64,000 nt of DNA, from positions 85,190,592 through 85,254,591 of the forward strand of contig NC_092347.1 of assembly GCF_963676685.1 (NCBI RefSeq). Direction: 5' to 3'. Every line of letters starts with the position of its first letter. Positions within the stretch are counted from its first letter, which is position 1. The notes under the pieces are model-generated. The model had not been told where the DNA came from. It saw only the letters and a list, made by a program, of their open reading frames with translations, and did not search any database. Shown in pieces: positions 1 through 12,237 of this stretch. Source of the DNA: Mytilus edulis (Eukaryota > Mollusca > Bivalvia > Mytilida > Mytilidae). Position numbers and translations under genes: made by a program.

Positions 1-202
1 ATTGACCATAAACCCACTTTTTCATGGTATCGTATCAATATTTCTGACCTGACACTACGTACTTTTTATTGCTTAATTCATTAGAATTTAATATGCAATG
101 TACATTGCATATTAAATTCTAATGAATTAAGCAATAAAAAGTACGTAGTGTCAGGTCAGAAATATTGATACCATACCATGAATAAGTGGGTTTATGGTCA
201 AT
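1..202. repeat. Foldback (inverted repeat), ~100-bp arms
   Basis: Positions 1-100 and 102-202 are near-perfect reverse complements around the centre ATGCAATGTACATTGCAT, with almost no loop. The window starts inside or exactly at this structure, so the left arm may extend beyond it. No coding potential. It looks like a foldback or MITE-type element; its terminal bases and target duplication cannot be judged because the left flank is missing. Confidence 0.85.
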
Positions 203-1793
203 TTATAAAACTATTTCATGGATGAAGATTCATTTTAGAGGGTCAAGTCCGTATCGAAGATTCGTTAAGTTTAGGATAACTGTCTGTTGCTATGATTGTG
301 AGTTGTATATTTTCGATTTGTGCAAGGTTTCAACTAACATTGAACTCATTATCATGCATCATTCGGCAATGTTTGTTTTATGTTGTTTGGCCTTTTGAAT
401 ATATACATGTATGCAATAGCGACAATATGTTTCGTGTATGGTGTACATGTCTGTCTTCGTGTTTCTTATATGACCATGATGACTTCAAATTTGTTTGATT
501 TATTAAATGATAGAAAGATGTCTATGTCTGGCTGTCGGTGAGGGTTCATATACTTTTGACCTTATGTTTCGAATTAATTGGCTAAGCACAACTTTTACAT
601 TTGTCAGTTTCTAAGGCACTGTAAAGATCGGAACACATTAATTTGGTGTACGGGATATTTGTAGAGATCTGTATGGCATGGTTCATCTGACCTTGACCTT
701 TTTTTATGAAACATTGATAATCTTAAGCGCATTTGACACTTCTAGTAAAACCCTTTATATTATAGACGTTCAACAAATATACTATCATAAGTAAAGCAAT
801 CAAGTCATTACAGCATTTGCGCTTTGGTATTCTATAATATGTACTATAAAGTTAAATCAATCCTTATCTGCGTTGTTTATAAAGAACTTAAAAAGTTCTG
901 TTGCACAAAATGTTGGTTATCGTTCAATCCAATATTACACATGAAATGTGCTGTTTTTGCTATGATTTTTTGTTTGATGGATAACATTTTGGTTTAAACG
1001 TTGCATATCCATATTATTGGCTAACTAGTGTTTGTGTGCTTGAAGTGCACTAGACCGATTCAAAGAGAATCGTTCACACTTATTTAGACACGTTATTAGT
1101 TGTTTTTTTTTTAACTTTCGAGGTTAAGTGTTGAATAGAAAAAAAAGATAATAGCTTAAATGTTCATCCTTATCAAAATAGTTACAGGCTTCAACCACTT
1201 GCAGATTTATTAAATGGTAAAAGAAATACTGATTTCTGATTACTAGTATAAAGTCTGGTCACGCATTTTCTTTCACGATCGAAAAAATACGTTGCCTGAT
1301 CTTTCACGATCAAGTTTGATGGAAATTCAAGAAATTCAAGGTTTTCATAAACAAATTAACGCTTTTAATGGAAGAGCATACTTTAATTTTATTGTACTAT
1401 CAGATAGACCAAAGATTAAATTTCAAATATATCATGATATTCTGAAATATGACCATTATAGGTACACAAAGCGTGTTATTTGTAATTAATTTCATAGACA
1501 CGCATTGCGCCTTTGTGTTTTTTCAAAAAGTACTTCATATTTTCTTTATCTTCTTTCACAGTTATGTTGAGGAAGATATACCATTTTGACAGACATATTT
1601 TTTTGTTCGGATTTGTTCCGCGTTTTGAAAATTTAGCGATTTTTTCAAAGATTCTGAACTAAAATGTACATTAAATGCCTTTCACGATCCGTTACCAGAA
1701 CTTTCACGATCGTCTCTCAATACTTGACCGCCGTTAGATATTCTTTCACGCCCATTTCTCTCGATAAACCGAATGACACCCGTGGTTTAGCTA
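203..1793. other. Spacer without a recognised gene
   Basis: AT-rich sequence with no credible ORF or splice-supported exon. The only structure seen is the 11-mer CTTTCACGATC, four exact copies (1270, 1301, 1679, 1701) and a fifth variant near 1743, all in the same direction. This may be the edge of a repeat that continues into the element starting near 1794. Confidence 0.5.
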
Positions 1794-3130
1794 TTATGCT
1801 GTTATGGGACATTTTAATTCTTTGTTATCTGTTATTCTGAAAATATATTTGCTGTTAGCTGTTATTGTCTTATTCTTTGTTAGCTGTTATTGGGTTTTTA
1901 GTATTTTTGTTATCTGTTATTGTGATAATGTATTTGCTGTTAACTGTTATTGAAAATTGGGATGTTAACATTTTTGAGACAGCCAAAATTCGGTAGAAAT
2001 TGAAGATCATTGGACATTGGAGTCTACCACTACTAATATGTTGGTCCCGTATTCGGAAAAGGATTCCATTAACATATAGCCATCACAAAAGTGAGGTCCA
2101 GGACAATTCCATTATATCTTATGATTATCCTTCGTAAAAGCTTTTATATTATATGGTACATAGACTCAGCTCTTTTCAAAGCAAAACCAACTACATTGTA
2201 CAATGAAAGTTCCCACCATGTACTATGTTCCGAAGCTGCACATAACTCATTACAATTAAAGATGTATACTTCAACTTCAAGCCATAGTTCCCCTATTGAA
2301 CTATGTATTCTACATACTAGTAGACTTGGTACAATCAAAAACCTGATAAAAATTTGTTCAAATAAGGCCTTTGAAAATAGTGGAATAAATTACTTTTGGA
2401 GTGTCAAAATTGGTCCTACATGATAAATTGCATGCTTATAATTGGTGCTTTTGATTTTTCTACCCTATATATATACAACTTTGCCTCATAGTCTTATTCA
2501 GAAAAATTCACACACCTCATTAAATGGGCATTTAAAAAAGTCAGAATGCGAATATATATATTCAAACTCTTTTAGGTCATTTTTTTAATAGCAAAAAACA
2601 CAAGAACTATGTCAATTGGACGGACCTACTTTGATACCATAACTGCCCTTGAATTTTTACTAGATATAATTTTTGTCTCTTTGACATATTCCTCATTTCC
2701 ATTCTCAATTTTAGTACACATTATTTAAATTACAAACATGTGTGAGTGTCGATATTTGTACAAAAATAAATGCTGAAAAAAGTATTCCATATAACAAATA
2801 AACAGCTACGCCATGAGTGCATGATACGCCCGTCACCTTTTTGAAACATTCGATAACTTCTCAATGTCATATCAGATATTTATAAAAATCAGTCAATATA
2901 TATCATGTATATAAACAATACATCAAGGTTTCATGAGAACTGCAGAGAACATTTTTGAGTTATTGTCCGAAAACTGGAAAATACCATCTTTTTTAATGAG
3001 TAAACCCCTTAACTGAATAACATTAAATCGGAAATTAAAAAAATCGAAAGCGCGCTTACAACAATAGACATAAACTATTCAGCAAAGTTTCATGAGAACT
3101 GCTGAAAATGTTTTCGTGTTAATTTCCAAC

Positions 3131-5576
3131 CAGGTGCTCCGCAGGGCGCAGCTTTATACGACCGCAGAGGTCGAACCCTGAACAGTTGGGGCAAGTATGG
3201 ACAAAACATTCAAGCGTGATACAGCTCTGAATTCGGATTGTGATCAAATTTTTGACATTACATGGTTTTTTTTACACAAAACAAATGTCAAGATTTTACA
3301 AATCAATTAAGATTTCTTCTTCAAACTTATTTAAATCTAAAATTAAATAGTTGACACAGCATAGGTTTCTGACATAGAATGAAAGTGGTCTAATGAACTT
3401 AAAATTTTTTTTTTGCCTTTGAGCAATTCACTATGCTGTTGAATATTAATCCTCTCAAAAAAATGTTTGAAGAAATTTTCTTTTTATTTATGAAATCTGA
3501 AATGAGAAAAATTTAACCCCCCCCCCCCCCCCCATTTTTTTCACATCCCCGTTTCTCTTTTTCCAAAACTGATATCAATTCAAATTTCTAATGGAGTTTG
3601 CAACAATAACTACTCTTTTAAATACATCATAAAATATTAAAATGTAAAATAAAGTGCTTGTTATCACTGAATGGTAAAGATTAGTTGGTAGTAAAAGTGA
3701 ATATACATTGTTTATTGTATAAAACAATAAAAAAAACTTCATCAGCAACATTTTATATTGGCAAATTTCCAATGAAGTTATTTACATAAAGTTATTTGCA
3801 AATAAAAATAGAAAATGACATCATAGTCATGTCTGGCAAATGTCCAACATACATTATCTAAAAACATTTTAGATAAGATAAGGAAAAAAAGCTTCATCAG
3901 CAACATTTTATATTGGCAAATTTCCAATGAAGTTATTTACATAAAGTTATTTGCAAATAAAAATAGAAAATAACATCATAGTCATGTCTGGCAAATTTCC
4001 AACATATATTATCAACTACTATTCTATACAAAGAAAGATAACTCCAATTGAAAATTAATTGCTATTGCACAATATTGTGCAATTAGATATTTCTTGCTAT
4101 TGTGCAATACTGAGCAATTGAAAATTTCTTGCTATTGCACAATACTTGATATGGAACCCTGATTTGGACCAACTTGAAAACTGGGCCCATAATCAAAAAT
4201 CAAAGTACATGTTTAGATAAAGCATATCAAATAAGCCCAAGAATTTAATTTTTGTTAAAATCAAACTTAGTTTAATTTTGGACCCTTTGGACCTTAATGT
4301 AGACCAATTTGAAAAATGGACCAAAAATTAAGAATCTACATACACAGTTAGATTTGGCATATCAAAGAACCCATTTATTCAATTTTTGATGAAATCAAAC
4401 TAAGTTTAATTTTGGACCCTTTGGACCTTAATGTAGACCAATTTGAAAACGGGACCAAAAATTAAGAATCTACATACATAGTTAGATTCGGCATATCAAA
4501 GAACCCCAATTATTCAATTTTTGATGAAATCAAACAAAGTTCAATTTTGGACCCTTTGGGCCCCTTATTCCTAAACTGTTGGGAGCAAAACTCCCAAAAT
4601 CAAACCCAACCTTCCTTTTATGGTCATAAACCTTGTGTTTAAATTTCATAGATTTCTATTTACTTATACTAAAGTTATGGTGCAAAAACCAAAAATAATG
4701 CTTATTTGGGCCCCTTTTTGGCCCCTAATTCATAAATTGTTGTGACCTCAACTCCAAAAATCAATCCCAACCTTCCTTTTGTGGTCATAAACCTTGTGTT
4801 TAAATTTCATTGATTTCTATTTACTTATACTTAAGTTATTGTGCGAAAACCAAGAATAATGCTTATTTGGGCCCTTTTTTGGCCCTTAATTCCTAAACTG
4901 TTGGAACCATAACTCCCAAAATCAATCTCAAGCGTCCTTTTGTGGTCATAAACCTTGTGTCAAAATTTCATAGATTTCTATTCACTTAAACTAAAGTTAT
5001 AGTGCGAAAACCAAGAAAATGCTTATTTGGGCCCCTTTTTGGCCCCTAATTCATAAACTGTTGTGACCTCAACTCCAAAAATCAATCCCAACCTTCCTTT
5101 TGTGGTCATAAACCTTGTGTTAAAATTTCATTGATTTCTATTTACTTATACTAAAGTTATTGTGCGAAAACCAAGAATAATGCTTATTTGGACCCTTTTT
5201 TGGCCCTTAATTCCTAAACTGTTGGAACCAAAACTCCCAAAATCAATCCCAACCGTCCTTTTGTGGTCATAAACCTTGTGTCAAAATTTCATAGATTTCA
5301 TTCACTTAAACTAAAGTTATAGTGCGAAAACCAAGAAAATGCTTATTTGGGCCCTTTTTGGTCCCTAATTCCTAAAATGTTGGGACCAAAACTCCCAAAA
5401 TCAATCCCAACCTTCCTTTTGTGGTCATAAACCTTGTGTTAAAATTTCATAGATTTCTATTTACTTTTACTAAAGTTAGAGTGCGAAAACTGCGCAAGAC
5501 GACGCAGGACGACGACGACGACGCCAACGTGATAGCAATATACGACCAAAAAATTAAAATTTTTGCGGTCGTATAA
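3131..5576. mobile_element. Pearl-like repeat element, family with TTTATACGACCGCA ends
   Basis: The left end has small hairpins (GACCGCAGAGGTC) next to TTTATACGACCGCA; the right end carries the reverse complement, TGCGGTCGTATAAA, after a GACGACGACG microsatellite. The interior holds diverged tandem units: about 120-140 bp at 4260-4550, then six units of about 160 bp at 4558-5480, each beginning near TTCCTAAACTGTTGG. It interrupts element copy A: the sequence on both sides matches 59570-59600 without this segment. Hairpin ends, tandem core and microsatellite are the architecture known for bivalve pearl elements. No protein is encoded. A fragment of the same family lies at about 50940-51355. 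Confidence 0.75.
3737..4013. repeat. Tandem duplication, period 155 bp
   Basis: A block of about 120 bp starting CTTCATCAGCAACA at 3737 recurs at 3892 with only a few substitutions. It lies inside the pearl-like element and looks like a local duplication. Confidence 0.8.
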
Positions 5577-6113
5577 AAACTAGAAAATCCCCCCTTTTAA
5601 TTAATAAAAATCCTTAACATGGAAACGTAAAATCTTAAATTTATAAAAATTAAAAAGGAGGTCATGTCAATAGATATAAACAATTCACCAAAATTCCTTG
5701 CAAATTTGTGAAAGGATTTTTGAGATATTATAAGAAAACTTGAAAAAAAAAACACCATTTTTATTGAATCAAACCCCATTACTCAGAAATTTAAAATCTA
5801 AAATTTACAACAACAAAAAAACAATAGGGAGTTCACGTCAATAGATATAAACAATTTCCAAAAATTTTATGTAAATTGGTTAAAGAATGTTTGAGTTAAT
5901 GTCCGACATGTTGACGACGGACGGACAAGAATATACCAAATACATATCTAGATACATAATTCTGAAAACCATGTTCATAGAAAATGGAATTCATTACAAA
6001 GGATTATACCCATAATAAGAAATACTGGATTTGTCAAGGACCCGACTTATTTTAATATTTCATTTACTGTTATCTGTTTTTGTCCATTTTAATTCCTTGT
6101 TATCTGTTATTGG

Positions 6114-7659
6114 ATGTAATGGAGGCAAATGAGGCAAATGCCTCACTTTTGAAACGACGACCAAACTTTAGAAGTGTAATTTTTTTTAATCATGTATTTC
6201 ACATTATCAATATGCGAGTTTCGAGTTTCAAATTATCTACTGGAACACTACATACAGTGTGTCCAATCTGCAGTAGCGATTACAGCCTTTACCATAGCGG
6301 TGACGGTAAAAAAAAGAAGTGTTCCGAATACAAATCAAAATAAAAAATTTGAAACAAATCTTAATGTCGTAACAAAACTGGTTGAAGACGGGTTCTTCAA
6401 AGAGAAAAAAAGATGGAAAAGGTAACTCATAAGTATACACACCTCCTATAAGTATAATGGCTTATTACTTTCCTTGGTTTATTTTTGAATCCACAACACT
6501 GAACAACAAATGCTAATCGATAAAATAATTCATTGACCAAAAATATAATAATTATTTATAATTAATTTAAACAAAATCATGAAGCGCCTTTTCTATGGAG
6601 GTCTTTAATGTATAAGGCAATTCATGATTTTTATTTATCTTTAATAAAAGTATGAAATATATTTTTGGTATTGTTTGAATTTTTTTTTTTCGTGTTTCTT
6701 TTTTCTTTTTATTATGATCAGCAATTTGTTTGGTTGTATGCTAGCGTGTTCCATTGATTCTAGTAAGGTAGGTCGTGGGTTCGAGACCGGTAGGTCAAAC
6801 CAATGACTTAAAAATTTGTAGAATAATGTGTCCAGTAGGTTGACATGTCTTCCAGCGGAATGTTTACAGATAACTTGTGATCACTTGTGACATTAGAACG
6901 TCAAAAATCCTGTTAAGTACAAATGTAACAATGTTGTAGCATATTTACCTGACAATATCAGGAATTTGGTAAGTTAGTCAAATTTTAACCGGAAATTGTG
7001 ATTCTAAAATTTATTAAATGTAAACAACATCATGTCGAAATATTTAGGCTTGAAATACATATATTTTTGGATAAGTTAATGCAAGCGCACGAGGTGGATA
7101 GTGTCTTATACGATTACAGGTTTGTAATGTTTAACAACCATATTATATCAGTGTATTAACACGTTAATTATGAGCTTTGAAAGTCAAGTAGTTCGAGCAT
7201 TTTTCTGAGTTAGTGTTAAAAAATTTCAAACAAATATTATTTACTGTGGTTAGAATTCATTAGTCGTCAGTATAGATCTATAGATTAACAACTTGTGGTT
7301 ATATTGATAATTTAGAATCTTCCTTGAAGGTGGCGCACGAATTCGCAGCTAAATAACTCGATTGATGTGTCATTTGTATACAAGAGTTATATTCCTTTGA
7401 ACTATGAGTCTATGTTTAATTTCATAAAGTCAATAAGTTGATTGTCTACCTTGAACATGGTTATAATTATATCTTATAGAAATAGTTTTTTTTAATGAAT
7501 TTAATATCGTTACAAAATCTGTAATGTACTAGATACTCGTATTTTTCATTAGTTTATCAAAGAAATTTATGTATATGTCTAATTTCTTTTATTTGTTTTG
7601 AAATGTTTAAAATTAATATATACCAATATAAAGAATTATTTTGTTATCTTCTTTTTTTT
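6114..7659. other. Spacer without a recognised gene
   Basis: AT-rich, no supported exon. Short overlapping frames around 6080-6440 have no sign of coding. A tRNA-like promoter box occurs at 6778 and is listed separately. Confidence 0.45.
6725..6860 (+). repeat. Candidate tRNA-derived SINE fragment
   Basis: GGTTCGAGACC at 6778-6788 fits the RNA polymerase III B box (GGTTCGANNCC), and a loose A-box-like stretch lies about 45 bp upstream near GCTAGCGTG. The following GGTCAAACCAATGACTTAAAA resembles a SINE body rather than a tRNA 3' half, and no cloverleaf can be folded. Judged a diverged SINE head or tRNA pseudogene; weakly supported. Confidence 0.3.
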
Positions 7660-8340
7660 TTTGTTCGTCAACTTCTGCAATGATCATTCTCAGTCACGTC
7701 TCAGTCATTACCGCTGAACGGACGTGCTGGGCCAGCTCTCCTTTACCCGCTATCTTCGGTGAGGGTTTACAGTTAGATGAACAACGGCATACTACTTAAG
7801 ATGACAGAAACCAATCCATGCCGTACAGGTAGACGTAGTAGTTGGCGTACCCGCGTTAACATGCACTCCAAAACCATTGTATCATGGGGAGTTATATGCC
7901 GATTAACGTCCGAGGGCTGTATCCTAGGCTGTTGGGTGATACGACCTTCATTTCACTGCCTCACGGCTTTGGTCCTGATAACGCTTCCTGTCGTCTTTAG
8001 AACTACGTCCACCATTCATCTATCAGTACTCACTCATCGAGGTTAACGGGCTGCCAAGCTGACCAAACTGGCCCTGAAAGCAGCCGTTGTGAAGAAGTAA
8101 AATCCAAAATAGTAAACAAACCAAAATCAACTCACCAAAACCAAGATGGCGGCCTCCATTCGGCGTCCTTACTACCTGTTCCTGACCCACGACAGAAATT
8201 ATTCAAACGCTCATCAATCGCCTTCGGGCACCGAGCCGACCGTGACTTCCATATATATATCCTCCGCAACGGTGCACCCGTGTCACACGGTAGTAAAATA
8301 TAGTTCTTATATTTTTACATTAAAAGAGGAGTAGGTGAAG
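7660..8340 (+). other. GC-richer relic with a short open frame, unidentified
   Basis: Composition rises clearly above the flanks between about 7690 and 8300. A frame free of stops runs from the codon after TAG near 8000 to a TAG at 8298-8300, about 98 codons. It is polar and basic, with a C-terminal part containing KLFKRSSIAFGHRADRDF. It has no usable ATG and no splice context that I can support. It could be the tail of a degraded retroelement ORF or a terminal exon. No family recognised. Confidence 0.25.
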
Positions 8341-8703
8341 GGATATATTTACAGGCCATTATTTATCTTTATTAGTAAACTTTAAAACACTAAAAAAAAC
8401 AAAACATTTGCTATGTTAAGAAAGTTTTAAAAAGGATGTTGATAAAAAAAAAAGATAATATACCATTAAGGTATAAAGGGGGAAATATTCTGAAACAAGT
8501 GACTATGTCACAGAAAAAGCATCTTCCCAGTATTCATGAAATTGCTTTCTATTAAAGCCATATCCTGGAAATTATAAAAAAACACTCTTTTTTCTTACTT
8601 TTAATTTGAGGTACAATATACTGGTGAAAAACATTAATTGTGTTGTCAAGAATACACTGTTTCATGTTGTGGTATCAAAAACTGTCCAACAGCATTCGTC
8701 ATT

Positions 8704-8913
8704 CTACTCGTAAAGGCATTTGTTTCTAAGATCGGTATGGTGTATACCATTATGCCAGAACTCAAATGAAGCAGAAAGCTGATGTAACTTATCTACTTTA
8801 CTCGATCCCTTAAGACAAATACGTGAAAGAAGTGTAATAACGCCTAACACAAACACAAAACAGTACACCATAGCCACCATTTTATTCCAGAAGCTTCTAA
8901 CTGATGCCGAATG
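8704..8913 (-). CDS. Possible terminal exon encoding a short membrane protein end
   Basis: Reading on the minus strand, a polypyrimidine tract ending CTCTCTAG at 8914 could serve as splice acceptor. The frame then runs 11 codons to an ATG at 8880 and on to TAG at 8704, 69 codons in all. The product has one hydrophobic segment (MVAMVYCFVFVLGVITLL) followed by a polar tail rich in His, Lys and Cys. It lies about 1 kb downstream of the 777-aa gene on the same strand. That gene has a potential donor (ACG then GTAATG) near its own stop, so an alternative 3' exon is conceivable, but the 777-aa frame needs no extra exon. It may also belong to a decayed paralogue. No family recognised. Confidence 0.22.
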   Translation of the reverse strand, partial: HSASVRSFWNKMVAMVYCFVFVLGVITLLSRICLKGSSKVDKLHQLSASFEFWHNGIHHTDLRNKCLYE

Positions 8914-9311
8914 CTAGAGAGTAAAATTGTAATTGGGACCTACCCAAAACAATTACAACTTTTCTGAAAAAGACTATAAATGAAAACAGAACTATATCAT
9001 CTTCCTATAATGATTGAATGTTAGGAAAATTGACCAGAGTTATCTTACTTTAATCACAGAGAGAGGAAAGCAAACAATTTTAAATTTAAGCCTAATAAAC
9101 ATTAAAACAATTTTCCATTAACAAATAAAGTTACCTTATTGAAATATAAGGACTTTCTTAGCTAATTGATTATTCAGAGACATATATACTTACCATATAT
9201 ATTCAACGAAATTCTTACATCTATAGTAGGAAATTATACTTTATATACTACCCGACACTTTTATCTTACAACAGAAAGTGCAAAAATATACACTTTTTTT
9301 AATCATACGCA

Positions 9312-9340
9312 CAGAGACATATAATAGATATATGTCTCTG
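9312..9340. repeat. Perfect hairpin, 12-bp arms, 5-nt loop
   Basis: CAGAGACATATA pairs with TATATGTCTCTG across the loop ATAGA. It lies about 570 bp beyond the stop of the 777-aa gene, in its 3' flank. It is AT-rich with no U-tract, so it is not a terminator; probably a small palindrome. Confidence 0.6.
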
Positions 9341-9903
9341 ATTCGCGAAATAAAAAACAAAAGGAAACGTAAGAGGTCACTTTTGATAAAGGTAGGAATG
9401 TAAAAGAAATACATATACATAAAAGCACATAAGGGAAATATGTTGAACCTTAAATTTTTGTTCTCATTTTTCATTAGACAAAATTCTCCTATATATTAGT
9501 TCCATTTCTATTGTCAACTTTCAGTTTTATTAAAATATGGATAAACCTTATAATATTCTTTTACTCTTTTTTTTTTTTTTTATCTTTAAACTATTTTCTT
9601 TCTTCTTGTTAGTTCCATTTCTAGTTCCATCTTTTAATTTAAGTGAAAGTAATATAGATATAAAAACTTAAGTTCGAATGTATCATAACATTTTGAGAAA
9701 TATATCTTTCTAACTCGTTTCATTAGACTGATTCGGTGAATTTCCTTGTCTATAGTCAGTCACGGCCTAGTCTTTCCTATCAACACACTAAATCGTGAGT
9801 TTATCTTCTAAGAGATACTTCGATAAATTTCGGTTTTCGAACGATTCTTCTATTTGGAAAAGTTTGAAATATTTATTTGAATTATACTTAGTAATAAGCA
9901 TGT

Positions 9904-12237
9904 TTAATTCTCCATTGAAAATTTCTTTTTCTTTTCCCAAAAGTCCATTACCGTCTGTCTGACTTTCCTTTTTCGAACAGTTTTATTGTGCATGCGCACG
10001 AAAAGCAGACGAATAAGATTTGGGAACATGGTAACGACGACAACTGACATAACATTCAGGACCTCATTGGACTCGTCCGATGTAAAGTTTTTAATGTATC
10101 TTGAAATGAAAATAATTGATACTAACACAAGTACCTGCACACACAGAATCTGGATTATTATATGGAAAAATGCTATATGAACGGGTCGAAATTTGTCAAT
10201 AACGTATTCAAACAAATCTTTTCTGACTCCAGGCACCTGTTCTTTATACAGAACATACTCGCCATTTTGAAATCCATACTGAATGGACAACGATTCATAA
10301 GACAATCCTAAAGGAATTGTGTTTGTCAAGGCCAAACATTCAGTTGCACAGCATCCACTGTTATTTTTAGTTTTGTCGTCGAGAAGTTCTTTGGCAATTT
10401 TAACTTTAACGAGTTTTTCCGAAGCTTTGATTGTCAATTCTAGTAATGCTTGATACTCGTTTTCAAATTCTTTCACCACAGTATGTACAAATAAAATAAA
10501 CATAATGACAAAATAAATAAATCCGAAAGAACGACTGGGGAAAACGATCAATGACAAATAAAGAAAAAATATAAAATAGCCAATGATAGTGAAGGACTGC
10601 AGAATTATGATACTGAACATAAAGAAATAGAACAGACAACACAGAGGAAATAGTATGATCGCACATATACTGGATACTACTGGTATCCTTCTGTATGATT
10701 GCTTGAAGTAACGAACATATCCTCGCACGACAGACAAAATGAAGAGAAAAATCGGAAACCCATAGAAAATATACATTAACAGGGTTTCAAATATACACCA
10801 AAAGATGTAGATAATAAACAATGGCACACGAACAAGAAGTACGAGGCATCTGCTCATGTTACAGCAACTGCATAAAGCCATCATAATGGAATTCCATCTA
10901 CGTACATGAAATAAAGTTATGAACTTCAAAAAGACTGGATTGATAAGCATGTAAATAGATCCTCGCATCACTGAATATACTTTTCTATATCTACTGAAGT
11001 TTAGACAGTGCTTTTTAGAGAATTTCTCTATTGTAGCTATATCTAGCATAAGGAGGGTTGAAAATGGCTTTGTGTCCGGTGGTAGACCTAGTTCCAAAAT
11101 CTTAGAAAGATCTACGGGAACCAATATCACAATCATTCCAACAATGTTGTATAAAATAAGGGATATTACTGGGCCTCCAAACATTGGCAGGAACAAATCC
11201 CTGCTTTCTGTGAATCCACCGAGAAGTGACATAAAACCGCACGGTATTTTATGTTTGACTATCTCCTTGATGAGGCCTTGTCCAAGTCCATGATATATTA
11301 GGAGAAATACGTACACAATGATCGGAGTGAGCAATACAAACAATGTTCTTCTTATTCTCGAGACAAGGAGCGGATGCCTATCCCCAAGACCGAATAATCC
11401 AAACAATAATTTGGAAATTGATATCGGTCCCCTTTGTTTAAGAAACAGAAAATCTGTATCTTTAGTATCTAGACTCAACAGTTGGGTATCTGAATTCTCT
11501 AAATCTTCCCCAGAATCGATGGCGTGCTTTCCTATCTTTACAACAACAAGAGGGAAATACGCCATGACAATTATTCCAATGTAGTATGGCAGGAGCTGAT
11601 AAATATTCCAGATATTTTCGTTTCTAATGTCACAAATCGCTTTCCTTTTCTCTACGAAATTACGGCAACATTTATAACCAAACAACTGTAGCGGAACACC
11701 TAGGTATTGGTTAAGCATATACCACGTGGAGTCTCTGAACTTTGAGTTTGTTGTTATATAACACCAATAACTGTACTCATAAAGGTCATTGAGTTTGAAA
11801 AGGTAATACTCTGACATGTTATACAAAGCATTGCTAAGTTCATGAATAGTGTTATTACCACCGAAAAGAATACTGCAGTTTTCAGGGTCTGTTTGAACAT
11901 AGAGCGTGACTGGATATTTTAGACTGTGCGTGTCGAGTAGACCAAACGAATAAACAAAATAGTCTACAGGCCATGAAATGTAAAATTTGCCTCCTCCAGG
12001 AGGTACAAATGTCCACATCCATCTGTCCGGAAACAGGACCTCGTCCGTCGCGTTGAACGGTTTGTCGTAAAATATGAATTTTATATGAGCAAGCATTCCC
12101 TGTAGTATTTTTACCCATTTGGTAAAATATTCAGCCGACTCGTCCTCTATTTGAAATTTACATCCATTCCATTCATCTATGTTAGACTGTGTTGTACAAA
12201 CCGAAGACAAAAACAGCAAGACGACGAATGGCGTCAT
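9904..12237 (-). CDS. Multi-pass membrane protein with signal peptide, 777 aa, family unknown
   Basis: A single uninterrupted ORF with an ATG at 12237 and stop at 9904. The first 18 residues (MTPFVVLLFLSSVCTTQS) read as a signal peptide, supporting this start. Residues 19-213 form an extracellular Cys-containing domain with N-glycosylation sequons near Asn62, Asn128 and Asn140. Hydrophobic spans follow at about 216-236, 298-316, 355-376, 462-505 (probably two), 519-565 (probably two), 571-588, 686-712 and 728-748. A polar, lysine-rich loop of about 100 residues lies between 588 and 686, and the C-terminus is short and basic. AATAAA occurs on this strand at 9872-9877 and 9526-9531. An intronless 2.3-kb gene beside intron-rich neighbours is consistent with a lineage-expanded or retroposed family. 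I do not recognise the family; transport or receptor roles would be guesses. The reading frame is intact. Confidence 0.8.
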   Translation of the reverse strand: MTPFVVLLFLSSVCTTQSNIDEWNGCKFQIEDESAEYFTKWVKILQGMLAHIKFIFYDKPFNATDEVLFPDRWMWTFVPPGGGKFYISWPVDYFVYSFGLLDTHSLKYPVTLYVQTDPENCSILFGGNNTIHELSNALYNMSEYYLFKLNDLYEYSYWCYITTNSKFRDSTWYMLNQYLGVPLQLFGYKCCRNFVEKRKAICDIRNENIWNIYQLLPYYIGIIVMAYFPLVVVKIGKHAIDSGEDLENSDTQLLSLDTKDTDFLFLKQRGPISISKLLFGLFGLGDRHPLLVSRIRRTLFVLLTPIIVYVFLLIYHGLGQGLIKEIVKHKIPCGFMSLLGGFTESRDLFLPMFGGPVISLILYNIVGMIVILVPVDLSKILELGLPPDTKPFSTLLMLDIATIEKFSKKHCLNFSRYRKVYSVMRGSIYMLINPVFLKFITLFHVRRWNSIMMALCSCCNMSRCLVLLVRVPLFIIYIFWCIFETLLMYIFYGFPIFLFILSVVRGYVRYFKQSYRRIPVVSSICAIILFPLCCLFYFFMFSIIILQSFTIIGYFIFFLYLSLIVFPSRSFGFIYFVIMFILFVHTVVKEFENEYQALLELTIKASEKLVKVKIAKELLDDKTKNNSGCCATECLALTNTIPLGLSYESLSIQYGFQNGEYVLYKEQVPGVRKDLFEYVIDKFRPVHIAFFHIIIQILCVQVLVLVSIIFISRYIKNFTSDESNEVLNVMSVVVVTMFPNLIRLLFVRMHNKTVRKRKVRQTVMDFWEKKKKFSMEN

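Larger units (their letters stand above)
1794..6113. mobile_element. Element copy A, interrupted by a pearl-like element
   Basis: The segments 1794-3130 and about 5577-6113 match, in the same order and orientation, the interior of the TIR element at 58336-60244. Both begin with runs of TGTTATCTGTTATT-like sequence, share a block around CAATGAAAGTTCC, and end with CCTTGTTATCTGTTAT. Copy A lacks the G-rich terminal repeats seen in the other copy, so its ends are eroded or truncated. Between its halves lies an unrelated 2.4-kb insertion. Short ORFs inside are not conserved between the two copies, so it is non-coding as far as can be seen. Confidence 0.7.

Noticed and set aside
6750-6800. A tRNA gene
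   Set aside because: Only a B box is present; no cloverleaf or aligned A box can be folded.
7777-8334. Two small ORFs (89 and 62 aa) as genes
   Set aside because: They overlap a third, longer open frame in a GC-richer relic, and none has start, splice or family support.
9312-9340. Intrinsic terminator-like hairpin
   Set aside because: This is a eukaryotic gene and the hairpin is far beyond the candidate poly(A) signals, with no U-tract.
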